Positions 6,666 through 7,730 of a DNA stretch of 7,730 nt are shown here, piece after piece. The stretch is from JBKBXU01 sp046313675. GTDB taxonomy: Bacteria > Bacteroidota > Bacteroidia > Cytophagales > Cytophagaceae. The notes under the pieces were generated by a model. It saw only the letters and a program-made list of their open reading frames with translations. It did not search any database and was not told where the DNA came from. Both the position numbers and the translations under genes were made by a program. The DNA is taken from NCBI GenBank assembly GCA_046313675.1, contig JBKBXU010000232.1, positions 1 to 7,730 of the forward strand, written 5' to 3'. Position 1 is the first letter of the stretch, and each line of letters opens with the position of its first letter.

Positions 6666-7609
6666 AAAACGGGATTACAGCATACCGACCCCAAAATGGA
6701 AGAAAGGTTTCGGCTTTGGTTTTCCTGCTATGTCTTAGCTTCCACCTTTCTCTCGCCCAAACGGAGCCTATGTATAGCCAATATATGTTTAATACTTTGC
6801 CATTAAATCCTGCCTATGCGGGTAGTCAGGAGGATTTTACGGCTACCTCTGTATACCGAAAACAATGGGTGAATATGGACGGTGCACCATCTACCCAGAC
6901 CTTGTCCGCACATAGTCCGATTAAAAACAAAAACATAGCACTTGGCTTCACAGCTTTTAATGATAGGATAGGAGTGACCGGAAGAATGGGTTTTTCAGGG
7001 GTATATGCCTATCGTATCAATTTTAAAAATAAGTCTAAATTGTCGTTAGGCCTTCAAGCAGGCATGATCAGGATGTCAACAGGATTTACTCAGCTGAATA
7101 CTAAACTTCCTAATGACCCTACCTTGAGTATGGATAGGGTTTCTTACACGCTTCCGGGCGTGGGGACAGGTATTTACTGGTATTCCCAAAGGTTTTTCCT
7201 GGGTGCTTCTGCGCCTGACCTATTGGGTTTGCAGGTAAATAAGTTCAGTGGCCAGTTCGTAAGGCACAGACATTATTTTGTTCATGGTGGCTATGCGTTT
7301 AAACTTACCGACCAAATTTGTTATATGCCCGGATTTCTGGTCAAAGGAGTGCCGGGTAATCCATTGCAAGTTGATCTGAACAATATATTTATATTCAATG
7401 AAGTCCTTTGGCTGGGCGTTTCTTACCGCAGCTTATCGTCTTTAAATTTTCTTGTAATGGCTCAGTTAACAGATCAGATTTCTTTAGGATATTCTTATGA
7501 TGCCCCTGTTAGTTCTTATACTTATATAGCCGGAGCATCCCATGAGCTGAAGCTGAGTTACCGGTTTGTCTACTTTAAGGATAATGCGTATATGCCAAGA
7601 TATTTTTAA
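6662..7609 (+). CDS. PorP/SprF-family type IX secretion outer-membrane protein
   Basis: This 315-residue protein has a signal peptide ending near LAQ (31-33) and then the family hallmark YSQYMFNTLPLNPAYAG (38-54). The rest is alternating beta-strand sequence with aromatic and glycine residues, ending in ELKLSYRF, as expected of a small outer-membrane barrel. Length is normal for the family. PorP/SprF proteins act with the T9SS, and SprF of Flavobacterium johnsoniae is needed for secretion of the type B adhesin SprB. Here the start codon overlaps the stop of the RCC1 cargo gene (ATGA), so the two are translationally coupled and very probably a dedicated pair. There is no separate Shine-Dalgarno, since ribosomes can re-initiate from the upstream gene. 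The protein ends in an extra 11-residue tail after the last strand, of unknown meaning. It is a paralogue of the core PorP rather than provably the core component, so I give no symbol. Confidence 0.93.
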   Translation: MKNGITAYRPQNGRKVSALVFLLCLSFHLSLAQTEPMYSQYMFNTLPLNPAYAGSQEDFTATSVYRKQWVNMDGAPSTQTLSAHSPIKNKNIALGFTAFNDRIGVTGRMGFSGVYAYRINFKNKSKLSLGLQAGMIRMSTGFTQLNTKLPNDPTLSMDRVSYTLPGVGTGIYWYSQRFFLGASAPDLLGLQVNKFSGQFVRHRHYFVHGGYAFKLTDQICYMPGFLVKGVPGNPLQVDLNNIFIFNEVLWLGVSYRSLSSLNFLVMAQLTDQISLGYSYDAPVSSYTYIAGASHELKLSYRFVYFKDNAYMPRYF

Positions 7610-7618
7610 GTTTATATA

Positions 7619-7730
7619 TTGAAAAACAGTTATATAGATATCAATTATTCAATAAAAACTTCAGGGTTATTCCTGACGGTAGTAGCTGTATTTATCAGCT
7701 TATCAAGTTGCTATTCTCAAAATATTTTTA
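7619..7730 (+). CDS. N-terminus of an exported protein (3' truncated), TTG start
   Basis: Nine bases after the PorP/SprF stop, a frame opens and runs to the window end (37 codons). The only plausible start is TTG at 7619, since there is no in-frame ATG in the visible part. The product has a short polar N-terminus (KNSYIDINYS), then a basic KTSG, a hydrophobic core LFLTVVAVFISLSSC and YSQ, which reads as a Sec signal peptide. The cut could be after YSQ, or before the Cys of LSSC if it is a lipoprotein. The tight spacing makes it the next gene of the same operon. The mature domain is outside the window, so its function is unknown. OmpA-like proteins often follow PorP/SprF genes, but nothing here proves that. 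Confidence 0.6.
   Translation, partial: MKNSYIDINYSIKTSGLFLTVVAVFISLSSCYSQNIF

Overview
The window looks like AT-rich chromosome from a Bacteroidota bacterium, most likely a member of the Cytophagales or a related gliding or marine group. The evidence is two C-terminal sorting domains of the type IX secretion system (T9SS) type A, one of type B, a PorP/SprF-family outer-membrane protein, and a -7 promoter element of the Bacteroidota form TAnnTTTG. Placement below the phylum is inference.

Left part (1-586). The 3' end of a secreted T9SS type A protein is followed at once by a strong rho-independent terminator (138-173). Next is a gene-poor stretch with two perfect hairpins in tandem (193-236), which resembles a dispersed intergenic repeat. 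A second strong hairpin terminator follows (472-514), with a possible small transcript upstream of it.

Middle, minus strand (587-2845). A single gene encodes a 752-residue secreted protein with four tandem CHRD (chordin) domains, a fibronectin-III-like region and a type A sorting domain. A 383-base divergent intergenic region (2846-3228) carries a GC-rich hairpin and a good Bacteroidota-type promoter pointing right.

Right part, plus strand (3229-7730). The genes form a tight, apparently single transcription unit. It runs: ECF sigma factor; ATGA overlap; single-pass membrane protein that is probably the cognate anti-sigma factor and carries a SprB-repeat-like domain outside the membrane; 39-base gap; secreted seven-bladed RCC1 propeller with a type B sorting domain; ATGA overlap; PorP/SprF partner; 9-base gap; start of another exported protein, cut by the window end. 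My reading is a self-contained surface-protein module: the PorP/SprF protein handles the RCC1 cargo at the T9SS, and the sigma/anti-sigma pair may tie expression to envelope or secretion state. The regulatory link is inferred from gene order and domain content. The most novel point is the fusion of an anti-sigma-like protein to a SprB-like module in the same operon as a T9SS cargo/PorP pair.
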